64,000 nucleotides of DNA from Larimichthys crocea. Taxonomy: Eukaryota; Chordata; Actinopteri; Sciaenidae. Shown here in pieces: positions 11,901 to 22,889 of the stretch (position 1 is its first letter; the number at the start of each line of letters is the position of its first letter). The DNA lies in contig NC_040018.1 in assembly GCF_000972845.2 (NCBI RefSeq), positions 18,559,868 through 18,623,867 on the forward strand. The letters are read 5' to 3'. The notes under the pieces are model-generated. The model searched no databases. It was not told the origin of the DNA and was given only the letters and a program-made list of their open reading frames with translations. A program made the position numbers and the translations under genes.

Positions 11901-14900
11901 GAGATAAAAAAATTTAAGAGTCTTTGTGTGCAATGATATAATTTTTGTTTGTACGTGTGCAGAATATTCTGTACAGTGGCGTGAGGTTCGGCCCATCCAG
12001 CTGGCAGTGGCCAGAAAGCTGCTGTCCCATGTTTGTGCCATAGCAGACTCCAGTACACAGAACCTGGACCTTGGCTCGTTCGACAGGGTCAGCTTTCTCA
12101 TCCTGGTCCCACCCTCTGAAGTCACATTTCAGCAGACTGTTCTCCACCTCTGGAGCTCTGGTTAGTTACATGTCTCATGTCTTTGTCAACATTATCTTGT
12201 TTTATGGGTGTATCTATAAAATTATGTGTTTTTATGTTGACCTGTAACATCCTCTTTCTCTTTGTAAATCTCAGGTGTCCTTCAGGAACTTGGGGGTTTA
12301 GACCAGGAGTGTGTATCTCAACGGGAGGCTGAGCGTTATGTGGTCAAGATGGATCAGAGTGCTCAGGCACGAATTGACAGCCTCATCCAGGAAGCACACA
12401 GCAGCTCATACACCCTCTACATCCTGGTCCATGACCATGCACACTGGGACATCAACAGGTGTGTGAGAGAAAAACAATAATAAATAAATAATAATCAATG
12501 TGTTTGCTTGTTATTATTCTATCAGTGCAACAGCCCAGTAACTGTGTCTCTTTCTCCTATTCAGTGCGACATGTAGTAGCTCAGACAGTGGTTTGGGTCT
12601 CGTGGACCAGCTCTTAAACTCCCGTCAAGTCAGAGATGCTCCAAACATCTTAATTCTCCACGTCACCTCCTTCCCCTTCGCCCTGCAGACACAATGTACC
12701 CGTATCAGCCCCTACAACGAGATCCACTGGCCTTCCGCATTCAGTAATGTAAGACAGAAGTCTAAATGTGATACACACTGTATTTAACACACATTAGTGT
12801 CACATATATGTATAATTACACAAATGAGTGATCAGGACTTTATACCTAAATGTGTGTAACCATAACATTGTGTATTTGTGTGTATAGGATGTGGACCTGT
12901 ATCATGAGAGAACGCGGTACTTTGGTGTGTCAGAGCTTTTAGAGTCAACCCGTTCAGGAAGCAGCCTGCCACTGATGCGTTATGATTCCTCCTTTGAAAG
13001 CATGGCATGTGCCCTGGAAGAAAGGTAGCACAAACACATACATGCTTGATCTACACAAACACCCTTCACTTCACAAACAAGTTTGAATGAACTATAGGCA
13101 GACACAAGAAAAACAGCAAGAAAAACCTTTCAATCTCTTTCTGTCAGGTTCCCGAAACTGCACAGTGCTGTGATCCGGACTACGGTTTTGATCCAACACT
13201 ACTGTGTAGCTCTGATGGCTGCATCCGGCAGAATCAGCGGGTCTCACAATCTTCACAAACACACCTCTGTGGAGACCCTGGAGATTGTACAATCACTCCT
13301 TACTGCTGCCCGGCAATGTCCCGCCCACCACGGCCACATGGTCCTGCTGCGGATCCCCTCCTTGGCTCTGGCAGCATGGGCACACCGACGGCTGTCCAGG
13401 GTTAGAAGGCAGCTGGGTCTGGAGGAGAGTTTTGAAATCATACTGGGGAATCCAAACCAGGCTTTGAATATTGGACAAAGCTTCACTGACCAGATCAAGG
13501 TGGAGATATATCTTTTACTGAATAGATTACAAGTAGAAAAATATAAAGACACTTACTGACTGTGAAAATTGTTTCATACTCAATACACGTGTTCATTGTC
13601 CTGCAGACATGGCTGAAGATCCAAGATGCTGACTGGGTTCCTCGGACCTACCTGGAGTTGGAGGCACTTCCTTGCATCCTGATCCTCTCAGGATCTGAGC
13701 CACTGGGAGAATCACTGCCCAGGTACACACACGCTGAGTTCAAATCCTAACTAAAACCTTGCTCCCTTTGTTCCCAGTCCTCTGTGTATTGTAGTTTTAT
13801 TAACATGTGTTAACTTTAGGACAGAAAATTGATTTATTGTTTGGCAACAGCAAGAGTGATCTTAAGCCTCCATGACTATAAATTAAGTAGTGTAACACCA
13901 TGGTTTCTTGCATGATAGCTACATAAGCTGTAATAAATATAACAAGAGTTTAAATAGTGAATTACTTCTGCCCACAGGTCATTGAAGTACTGTGATCTTA
14001 GAGTGATTAGCTGCTCATACCTTCAGCGCACCACACTTGAACAAGAACTAGGACTAGCTGCTTATCTAGTGAGGGCAGAGTCACGACCCCCACACAATCC
14101 TGGACCAGGAAGTGACCTGCTGGAAAGTGATGCAGAGAAACTCAGCAGTACTGACAATGAGGAGGAGGAGGGACAGGAGAACGGTGAGATGAGATGCACA
14201 TGAAGGATTTTAAAATGTGAAATTTCTAGGAATATTTCAACTGTTTGGTGGTTAATTTATATTTTCTTATTACTCTTCTTTTCCTCCATCCATTTCCAGG
14301 GGACTCCCCTCTGTCATCCAGCCAGCTGCTCCAGTCATGCCCAGATAGTGGAGCTTTAGATCCCTTCCCTGCACACAGCACAACCTCTCCAAATGTTCAG
14401 AAAGGGACCATGGACACTATACAATCTCCCTCACACTCACAGACTCAATATCAACCCCAGCCTCCGTCTCAATCTTTTCCATATTCTCAACCTACACTAC
14501 ACCACCAAACCCAACCTCATGTTCAGAGTTATTCCCAGGCCCAACCAACCTCCCAGTTGCAACCACAACCCCACATTCAGAGTCCAAATCAGCCTTTATC
14601 TCAAATCAATTCCCAACCTCAATCTCAACCACTTCCCACCGCCCAGTCTCGCCGCCAACACTCCAAATCTACCTCCTCTGGCTCCTTGTCCCCAAGAGCC
14701 TCCTCCCCTCACCTGAGCTGCTCCTGGGCAAGGGGAGTGAGTCGCCCGCCTTCTGTGCTCCTCCCTCATGCGCTCTACGATATTATCACAGCCAGTGACA
14801 GAAGTGGGCTTCCAAGATGTACTTCATTTCTGCCACACATGTCTGTTGCATGGGCAAGCAGCTTCAGGTAAAGCAGACGCATACAACCCAATACTCACAC

Positions 14901-17900
14901 TATTTAATACTTCACTGAACTGGCAGTAGTATGCAAAGTTAGCATTATTTGAACATGTACAGTAAAATATAATGCCAGTAGATTAATTCAACCTTCATTT
15001 TCTTTTTTTCGGTCATTTTCTCACAGAACGTCCTCTACTTTTAAAGCAAACAAGTAGTCCAACAATGTGATAAATCCTTGGAAACCTTGTATCCTATTCA
15101 TCAAAAAGAGTTGATTTCCCTGAATTCAGGCAAACAATCAAGGGTTATTGTGTTTAAATCTTAGTTTAGTATTCAGGTGTTATTAATGTTTAGAATTTAA
15201 AGTTAATAGGACTTAATATATATAGTATCGTAGGCATCGACTTTGACTTTTTATTAAAGCACTTAATTATTTCATTATAACCACAATGGACTTATGTAGT
15301 GTTATTCTATGTGTCCTGGAAAGTCTGGAAGCTAAAAGTCTTACAAGTAGAAATGTAATTATAACTACAGTATGTCTTTCATGTGTAGGCCTTTGCTGAG
15401 TAAGATGATGACATGTACAGAACAGTCACTGTACTATCGTCAGTGGACAGTTCCACGCTCCTACCACATGGACAGCAGCAATCGCACCGAAGGACGAAGT
15501 GACAACTTCCACCCTCGCAGGCTGCTGCTCAGTGGACCCCCACAGGTACTTTCTGTCTTTTCTTTTAATCAGACCTAAGCTCAAGCTGTCTGGTATCTTT
15601 GCGTCAATTTGTCTGTGTTCTCTCCACGGTCAGGTGGGTAAGACAGGAGCTTATCTGCACTTCCTGGGTATTCTGTCTCGGATGCTGATCAGGCTGATGG
15701 AGGTGGATATCTATGACGAAGAAGACATCAACTACAGTCAGTATCAGTAGCTGCCATTTCTCACATAACATCTTAATTATGGAGTCTAGGCTTCTAAACA
15801 GCTTACTCCCATGCATTTTCTGTCTGTTTGTTTCCCCAACCCATTTCTTTTTTTCAGTGTATTTCTATTATTGCATCATTACACTGTGCTGTGAACTCAT
15901 GTGTAATGCATATACTTGTATTTGTGCTGTGTATCTAGGTGCCCAGGCAGAGGGGGTGCAGTACCATCCGCCCAATGCTTCCTGGCCAAACCCAGACATC
16001 ATAAAGGCAATGCCCTTTGACTACACCATCCATGACCCCAAATATGATGACATCAGCTCTGTCTATAGCCCTGGATATAAACCCACTACTGAGGGTAGGC
16101 ACAGTCAGAACAATTCAATATATTAACACACAACCACAACTATATTCACAGAATATTTATCTTCTCAAAATGTTGTTGCTTGTAAACAAAACAATCCAGA
16201 CATTTCCCCAGAAGTCACCTTTATCTTTATCTTGTGCTACTGTCCTAATCTGTCTTTGCCTCTGTTGTCCTTTCAAGGAAACCCTGTGCGTCAGGAGGAT
16301 GTTTACCTACGCAGACGGACCTCTAGGATCAAGCTGTCTAAATATGCAGCTTACAACACCTACCACCACTGCGAACAGTGTCATCAGTACTTGGGCTTCA
16401 ACCCAAGATACCAAGTGAGCAGAGCACAACAAACACACACTCATACTCTGTAAAAGTTATCTAAATGTAAATGTCAGAAGAGATGTTGAATGTACTCTCT
16501 AATCTTTTTTTCAGATGTATGAGTCAACACTGCATGCCTTCACGTTCACCCATCTACTGCTTGGGGAAGAGATCCAGCTCTACTTCATCATCCCAAAGTC
16601 TAAAGAGCACTACTTTAGCTTCAGCCAACCAGGAGGCCAGCTGGAGAGCATGCGGCTGCCTCTCACCTCTGATTGGGTAAGTTTAATTGTGTAAGAAGCA
16701 TTTCTGAGGGTCTGACTGTACCGAATAATTTTTAAAAAAATATATATGTGTGTGTGTGTGTGTGTGTCTGTGTATATATATATATATATATATATTTGGT
16801 TGCATTTTATTCACACATTTTATTCACACAAAATCTGGTGTTTTGTCGACTAATGCTGGCCAGTCTGACTCATCCTGCCGTTATTTAACAAAAAAAGACA
16901 TAACAAGCTCAAATAGTAGCTTTTAGTAGCTCTTTTTGCCAGTACACAAAAATAATAAAGCATTAGGATAAGGCCCAGGTTGTGCTTGAAAAGAACTGGC
17001 TGTTCAGAGCACCCGAAAACATGTGAAAATCTAATTTGCAACTGGCTGTTGTATGGGTTTGTATAGATGAAAGTGACAGAAATAGTTGGGTAATAAAAAA
17101 AACAGAGCTAGAGAAAGAACTTCCAACCCAATCTTATTTTCTCATCTCCACGCAGCTGGCTAAAAGCTGCTTGAAGTGGGTGTGAATGTCCCACTGTGAA
17201 TGCCGGTTTTAGAAAGTTGCATCCAATTCTGACATTGCAGAGGTGTGACGGAGAGAGTTACAAAACACCTCAACTAGCCAACAAGCAGTTCTGGTGGACA
17301 ACAACCATTAGTGAGGATATAAATAGTTTGCACAATATAGAAAACAGGTATAGAAATGAGGTGAATAAAACAAAAATCAGATGTGCATTACCCATTAAGC
17401 CGTCTTATTATTGCAAAAGTGTTTAGAAACATTATCAGAGTCAGTGGTTCAGTTAATCCCTCCTGAGTATAGACACATACCACAACACATTACCATTGAA
17501 TTGTGGTGATTTAGGGATAGGGTCAACTACAGTGCAACACCCTCAAGCTCCACTGGGTGGTGCTACAGACTCACTCAGATTTTCCTAATTGGGGAAAAAA
17601 GGGTTACGGTAACCCAGTGGTTCCTCTTTATATTCCTAAAAAAAATAATTACACAGAAGATTTCTGTTCAAAGTTTTTTTTAGTACAAATTAGTGAAGCA
17701 CTGTTCTGTCACTTCCCTAGAGCCCAGATTGTATCAAGAGTCCAATCTTCACTCCAACCACTGGCCGACATGAACATGGTCTGTTTAACCTGTACCATGC
17801 TATGGATGGAGCCTCACATCTGCATATTCTGGTGGTCAAAGAGTATGAGATGGCTGTGTATAAGAAGTACTGGCCCAACCACATCATGCTGGTACTGCCC

Positions 17901-18494
17901 ACTGTCTTCAATGGAGCTGGAATAGGTATGAAAGGACTCTTTCCTAGTAGTTACACGGACACATGGAGTAGTAAAATGTTAGTATCAAAATTAACCTTAA
18001 TAAACAATCCCCATTGTCATGCAGGTGCTGCTCACTTCCTGATTAAAGAGCTTTCGTATCATAACTTGGAGCTGGAGCGCAGTCGCCGTTTGGAGGGAGG
18101 GGGCCCGGCAAGTGACGTCTGGCCCTTCATCATCCTGGCTGATGACTCCTGTGTCATGTGGAACGCAGTAGACCTGGATGCCCGCAAGTACATATAGACA
18201 CTATTATTTCAAAGAATAAATGTGTAGGACAAATGAACTATTACTTGTAGTAGAAGTAAGAATATGTTTATTCATTTTATGAGCTGGTTTTAATAATGCT
18301 ACTGTTTGTTTTTGCTGTTGTTAGTGGTCCAGTGGAGCATGCTGTGTCACTGAAGCAGGTCTTACAGCACATGGAGGCCTGTCCAGACCTGGCTCACTAT
18401 GGACTCTGTGGCATTAGGAAGTGGAGCAGCCGTGGACTCACAGGTCAATATCATACACAACTATAACCTCAAGAATGACCATAGAGTGTAATAT

Positions 18495-18530
<36 letters not shown>

Positions 18531-20309
18531 TGACTGTACCTGTTCATAAAGTTGCCTTGAAGCATCCTGGGCAAATTCTTGTTATGGATGCCTCAGATCT
18601 CACCTGCAGATATAGATTGTTATGTCTGCATAACCCGCTCTTAGCCCCCATTAGCCAGTGCGCAGAAGCCTCAGATAACAGAATACAAAGCTTATGCTGA
18701 CAGAATCTGTTTTTTGTTTTTGTTTTTTCATACTCATATATTTGAGTAATACCATGGATTTAAGTATCATGGGAATAAATTTGATGTTGGGATTTATTCT
18801 GTTGCCTCCAGGTAATAAACAAAGGGAGCCCTTCTCTAGAGGTCACCTTCATGACTTCCTCCTCCTTAATGTCGACCGGAGTCAGAACGTCCAGTACGAC
18901 CAGAACCGCTTCACCTGTCACGATGTGGACTTCACCCTGAGGCTACACAGTGCCGGACTGCTTGTCTGCAGGTTTAACAGCTTCAGTGTCATGAAGAAGC
19001 AGATCGCCATAGGAGGATACAGGACATTTATCATCAAGACCAAGGTAGATGCTGATGACACAACATATTACTCACAGAACATGATAACAGCAATCTAAAT
19101 TTCACTTAAAAAAGATCTTTAAAAAATTGAACCGTCACTAATCCAGAGAGATGGTATGGTATGGTATGGTGCAGAAAGCACATAATAGTATTTTTGGATT
19201 TTTGGTTTGGTAGCTGATGTTTTTTTAATTTCTATTAAACAATATAATTATAAGTGACGTATGTGTGTAACAGTAAATGAAATATATTTTAGTTATAAAG
19301 TTTTATGATAATAAGAGTTACTAAATAAAAGTTTGAAATTTGTCCAGATGACAGATGTTCCTACCTCAGTGGGGCCCTCACAGTACGTCTGTGCCCCAGA
19401 CAGCAAGCACCTTTTCTTGGCTACACCAGCTCAACTCCTCCTGGAAAAATACCTCCAACACACCAGCCAGAAACTGTTTCCACTCAGCACCAAGAACTAC
19501 GCACACCCTGTACTCTCTGTGGATTGTTATCTCAACCTAGGACCTGAGGTATACAAGCACACATACACGCACACATGGACACAGAATCACACTCTCTTTG
19601 TTTGTGGTAAATTATTGTCTTCTGAACAGAAGTATGTGTTAATATATCCATAAGTTCTAACATACAGTATATAAAAGTCACACTCTTCTTGCCTCCTGTA
19701 GGTGACGGTGTGTTTTGTGAGTTCCAGACCTCACTCTGTCAACATTAGCACCACAGGGCTGCTGTTCAGTGGCCTTCTTCTCTGTTTCGCCGACTCCTTT
19801 GTGACTCCGGGGTTCCTCAAGAAGTTCTCTTTCCTCAAAGGTACAAAGGCAGACCAAATACAGAAAATGAAAAAATGTACTGATGTCTGTGTTACAGGTG
19901 GGACATATGCAATGATGTACTGTATTTTCGAGTGACAGTAGTGTATGGAACAACTTATACATGACATGTTAGATCTCATTCTTAATATTCATAACAAAAC
20001 AAACAACATTACCATATGGGAAGAAGAAGCATACTAAATAACTGCAATGGTGCAACCTTTGTTGCATGTGGTACACCTGCAACATTTTGATTTCCATGTC
20101 ATAGTCAAGTCTCTATCCCTCTCCCTCCTGTCTGCCTCCCTGTAGGTGCGACTCTGTGTGTGATCAGTGCAGATCGTAGCTCCTTGAGGCAGACGGTGGG
20201 CAGGCTGGAGCTCGAGGAGGAGTGGAGGTTCAGGCTCAGCGACGAATTCCAGACTGCCAACGCCAAGGAAGACCGACCGCTCTTCTTCCTGACTGGAAAA
20301 CACATATGA
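2998..20309 (+). CDS. greb1: GREB1 (growth regulating estrogen receptor binding 1)
   Basis: Spliced gene, about 34 coding exons, 1,994 aa (human about 1,949). Exons: 2998-3151, 3291-3398, 4283-4459, 4798-4980, 6176-6289, 6508-6645, 7897-7914 (microexon, tentative), 8275-8436, 8592-8714, 9714-9899, 10118-10254, 10388-10664, 11270-11398, 11487-11681, 11963-12160, 12275-12458, 12565-12748, 12888-13024, 13148-13499, 13607-13722, 13978-14183, 14300-14867, 15389-15545, 15634-15736, 15939-16094, 16278-16414, 16515-16676, 17721-17925, 18025-18187, 18325-18443, 18812-19044, 19348-19548, 19702-19840, 20146-20309. All have GT/AG borders and the total is divisible by three. The N-terminus [20 protein letters not shown] and C-terminus [12 protein letters not shown] match GREB1 rather than GREB1L. 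GREB1 is known as a nuclear estrogen/androgen receptor cofactor and is reported to glycosylate ER-alpha. The next gene, lpin1, supports the paralogue call. Exon 7 and one extra cassette (8879-8977) remain uncertain. Confidence 0.95.
4798..4980 (+). other. greb1: greb1 exon 4: conserved Cys/His block
   Basis: This exon encodes a Cys-x2-Cys pair in [10 protein letters not shown], followed by FTEFSNH and a basic [11 protein letters not shown] stretch and ending in the CW of ICWRG (about residues 147-207). The spacing suggests a small zinc-binding or structural Cys/His module. It aligns with memory of human GREB1 at nearly every position. Metal binding is inference. Confidence 0.6.
6508..6510 (+). 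promoter_or_regulatory. greb1: NAGNAG tandem acceptor, greb1 exon 6
   Basis: The intron ends AACAGCAG then GATCAC. Either AG can serve; both keep the frame and differ by one Ala residue (AGSHV versus GSHV). Confidence 0.6.
7897..7914 (+). CDS. greb1: candidate 18-nt greb1 microexon
   Basis: Purine-only-like block flanked by a pyrimidine-rich tract ending CAACACAG and by a donor GTTAAT. It enters and leaves in phase 1, exactly as the flanking exons require, and would add an acidic EEEEET hexapeptide. Omitting it also keeps the frame, so sequence alone cannot decide. Confidence 0.45.
8879..8977 (+). CDS. greb1: candidate 99-nt greb1 cassette exon
   Basis: A good acceptor (ATTTTCCATCCAG) precedes an open stretch ending at donor GTCAGC. 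Length is 99 nt and the phases are 1 in and 1 out, matching the exons at 8592-8714 and 9714-9899. The 33 added residues include [20 protein letters not shown], which looks protein-like. I do not recall an equivalent in human GREB1, so it may be a lineage-specific or alternative exon, or a chance reading. Confidence 0.45.
14300..14867 (+). other. greb1: greb1 exon 22: Gln/Pro/Ser-rich disordered insert
   Basis: The largest greb1 exon. Codons about 14410-14650 encode a low-complexity tract dominated by Gln, Pro and Ser (for example [16 protein letters not shown]). A conserved end follows at [15 protein letters not shown] through WASSFR. In human GREB1 the corresponding linker is Ser-rich rather than Gln-rich. 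It lies just before the P-loop module. Confidence 0.75.
15389..15736 (+). other. greb1: greb1 P-loop-like ATPase module (exons 23-24)
   Basis: The two exons together encode [15 protein letters not shown], which fits Walker A GxxxxGKT (around residue 1,400), with the motif split by the intron between the Gln and Val codons. The acidic run VDIYDEED about 30 residues later could serve as Walker B. GREB1 is described as containing a circularly permuted SF2 helicase-like domain. The motif is seen directly; ATP hydrolysis is not shown. Confidence 0.65.
16745..16796. repeat. (TG)n(TA)n microsatellite
   Basis: Compound dinucleotide repeat in the greb1 intron between 16676 and 17721. Confidence 0.9.
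17721..18443 (+). other. greb1: greb1 TAGT glycosyltransferase-like block (exons 28-30)
   Basis: Encodes the highly conserved C-terminal region with [47 protein letters not shown] and [19 protein letters not shown]1 family members carry a TET/JBP-associated glycosyltransferase (TAGT) domain of GT-A type. The ADDSC aspartates are in the position of the DxD-type metal/nucleotide-sugar site. The domain name comes from published family knowledge; the residues are read directly here. Confidence 0.65.
18497..18528. repeat. (CA)n microsatellite
   Basis: Perfect CA run in the greb1 intron after exon 30. Confidence 0.9.
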
Positions 20310-21510
20310 CTGAAAAGCATGTATAGAGTGAGCTACAAAGAGTCACAGTTGGGATTGAAATCACTTTAATATGAGAGGAATGTGTTTTTTTACACACTCT
20401 CATAGATTATGAATGGATGCATATTACCCATATCTGTGAGGCCCACTTCTGGAGAGAATATGAAACATCATCATGACCTATTACTGCACACACACACACA
20501 CACTTACATAGATTTGGTGAGGTCTCATCTCCCAATATCAAGACAGACACATTTGTCTGTTTAAGGTTGTGATCTTTGAAAATATTAATGTGTTATGGCC
20601 AAGGAAACAAAAGGAAATCATTTTGCAAAATATATATTTTATGTGGCTTTTACTGAGTCCTGTGAATCAGGAAAAGATTGTTCAAGAAAGTTAAATGAGG
20701 ATTATTCTAAATGGTATTGTTTACATTTAGTGTGGTATCCCTCCACAAACCACTTTTATGATAGCTTTATAAGAGTATCCAACTTTTTTACCTAACAAAA
20801 AATACTCATTGTAGCGTGGCGACAAAAGGTTTAATGATTCATCTTGTAAAAACTCCTGTTGATAGATGAATACAGTCTTGATTTATAGTATATTATAGTA
20901 ATTAATGTATTTCTTCTCGGTAGACTCAGTAATTACAGGTGCTGTTTTTGCATTTCTTCATAGGTTTTGCATGCTTTTATTGCAATATCACAGTGTTCTG
21001 CCCACTTCCTTGCAGGTGCACACAAAATTGGAAGCTTTAAAAAAAAAAAGGATAGACACAATCATTTGTGTGCAATGGTAGCCGATGTTTGGCAACAAAC
21101 ATTTTTTGTAGATTCTAGTGGAAGAGGTTTGTTTTGCATGTTTGTTTTTACATATGAAATATTTTGAATATATTTTGTCTTGTCAGTATGCAAAAAAAGT
21201 ACTTATTAACTGTGTGTACAACTATTTTGTTTGTATGTAGAATATTTGCTATGCTTTATGCTGTGCACACTGTATGAGGATTTTATTTGTAACTATTGAA
21301 GAAACACAAATCCACTGTGTGTTGGCTGCATTTGACAATGTACACTTTTGTATGCCTTTTAATTGTATAAATGTACAGACATTTTAAATGACTTTTGTCC
21401 GTGTGTTATTACGTCCTCGTGCCTTTCAGACACAAAATTGAACAGAGCTTAATCTTAACTAATCACTTCACAATAGACAATCTAATAAAAACTGTGTAGT
21501 CTTGTGCGGC
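20310..21510 (+). other. greb1: greb1 3' UTR
   Basis: AT-rich sequence from the TGA at 20307-20309 to just past the polyadenylation signal at 21484. No open frame of note. The extent is inferred from the signal only. Confidence 0.6.
21484..21489 (+). terminator. greb1: greb1 polyadenylation signal AATAAA
   Basis: AATAAA followed within 20 nt by a GT-rich stretch (CTGTGTAGTCTTGTGCGG), the usual layout of a cleavage site. It is about 1.2 kb past the stop. Confidence 0.6.
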
Positions 21511-22189
21511 TTATGTACTGTAAAATTAATTTTTATGTTCCCTAGATTACTCGAACTGCTTCAATCTGCAGTAGACAAAGGCTGCCTGGCTAAAACAGAT
21601 TTTATGTGCACAAAAAAGAAAATGTCCCCATCAGGCAGAGGTATGTCCTGTAGCACTTGTGCCAGTGTTTGGGAGATATTTGAGACAGCAAATAGAGCCG
21701 CTAAAGTCCAAATGGCTGCTAGTTTAAGAATCACTAACAGAGAGAATCAAATGGCAAACTTAACCCTTCAGTGACAGCCTGCCCTCAGATGCTCCCTCTG
21801 TCCTTACATGGAGCGCACTGATGTCGTTTTCTTTTAGTTTACTCAGGCAAAATAACTCCCTAACATACTAAAAAAAAACACAAACAAGCATAGTTTATTT
21901 TTTAATGTTTTGAATGCCAACAGAAAAAAACAACAAAAATTCATGTGTAACTTATAATGTTGCTGTCATATGTCATCAGTTGGTACAAATCCCTAAAGTA
22001 TGTATGTTTGCTGGACACTGTGTGTGTTTGTGGAGACAGTGGCGTCAGACAGTCAGAGTAGTAGACAAGAAGTATCCAGCATCTCTGGACCCTCTCAGAT
22101 TTCCTCCAAGTAGTCCATTCCCAGAACACACTTGTTGATAAATTTAGTCTAAAATGCTCACTGCATGTTACACAAGCCACAGCTACTAA

Positions 22190-22557
22190 CTCAAACAGTC
22201 CCACAGATTTAAGAGTCAAGGAAATCATCAAGACCCATCTAGAAGAGCTTGTGCACCATCTTGAAGAGCACCTATGTTTGATGCAGCACTTTGATGCATC
22301 TGTCAAGACGAACTGACTGACTTGGTTTAACAAAGACATTAAGGATTTTATAAACCAGGAAAGAGTCAACAATCAACATACATCTTTGACTTTTTCATTA
22401 GATGTATGTTTTGGAGAACTCCTTCAGATATCTTGCCGTGTTCTGAGACCCTCCACAACTGAAGAGTCTGTACAGCAGCTCAGGATTGTGATCCGCACGA
22501 CATGGAGCTATGACCCACATGGAAGAGCAAGACTTCAGCAACTACAGTCAGGATGAA
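22190..22557 (+). pseudogene. possible decayed coding fragment
   Basis: Two frames read like protein: a charged helical stretch KEIIKTHLEELVHHLEEHL broken by TGA at 22314, and, after about 80 nt, CFGELLQISCRVLRP followed by about 30 further open residues to a TGA. Neither has clear splice sites and I do not recognise the family. It could be the remnant of a transposon-derived gene or chance. Confidence 0.25.
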
Positions 22558-22868
22558 AGCCCCAATGACAGCTGGTCCTCCTGGGTAATAAAACTAAAAT
22601 CATAATATATATACTGTACAGTTAGGGTGTGGAGAGTAATACAGGTAGAGAGAAAGCATGGACACATTAAAAAAAATGTGCCTTGCATCCAAATCAATAC
22701 TGGTAATTGCATTAATCAATAACATCAAATTAAATGTTAAAATTGGTAAATTTAGGAATTATTTTCTAGGATGATTTTAGGATCATTTGAAAGAAATGAT
22801 GTTGTCCTTTTTCATTTTTATTTCTGCATGAAAAAGCTACTAAAATACCTGCGCTACACAACAACAAC

Positions 22869-22889
22869 CAGCAGCAGCAGCAGCAGCAG
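22869..22889. repeat. (CAG)7 trinucleotide repeat
   Basis: Seven perfect CAG units in the spacer, outside any supported exon. Confidence 0.85.

Noticed and set aside
21941..22372. 143-codon minus-strand open frame
   Set aside because: Composition is unlike a real protein; the plus strand of the same segment looks more like decayed coding sequence.
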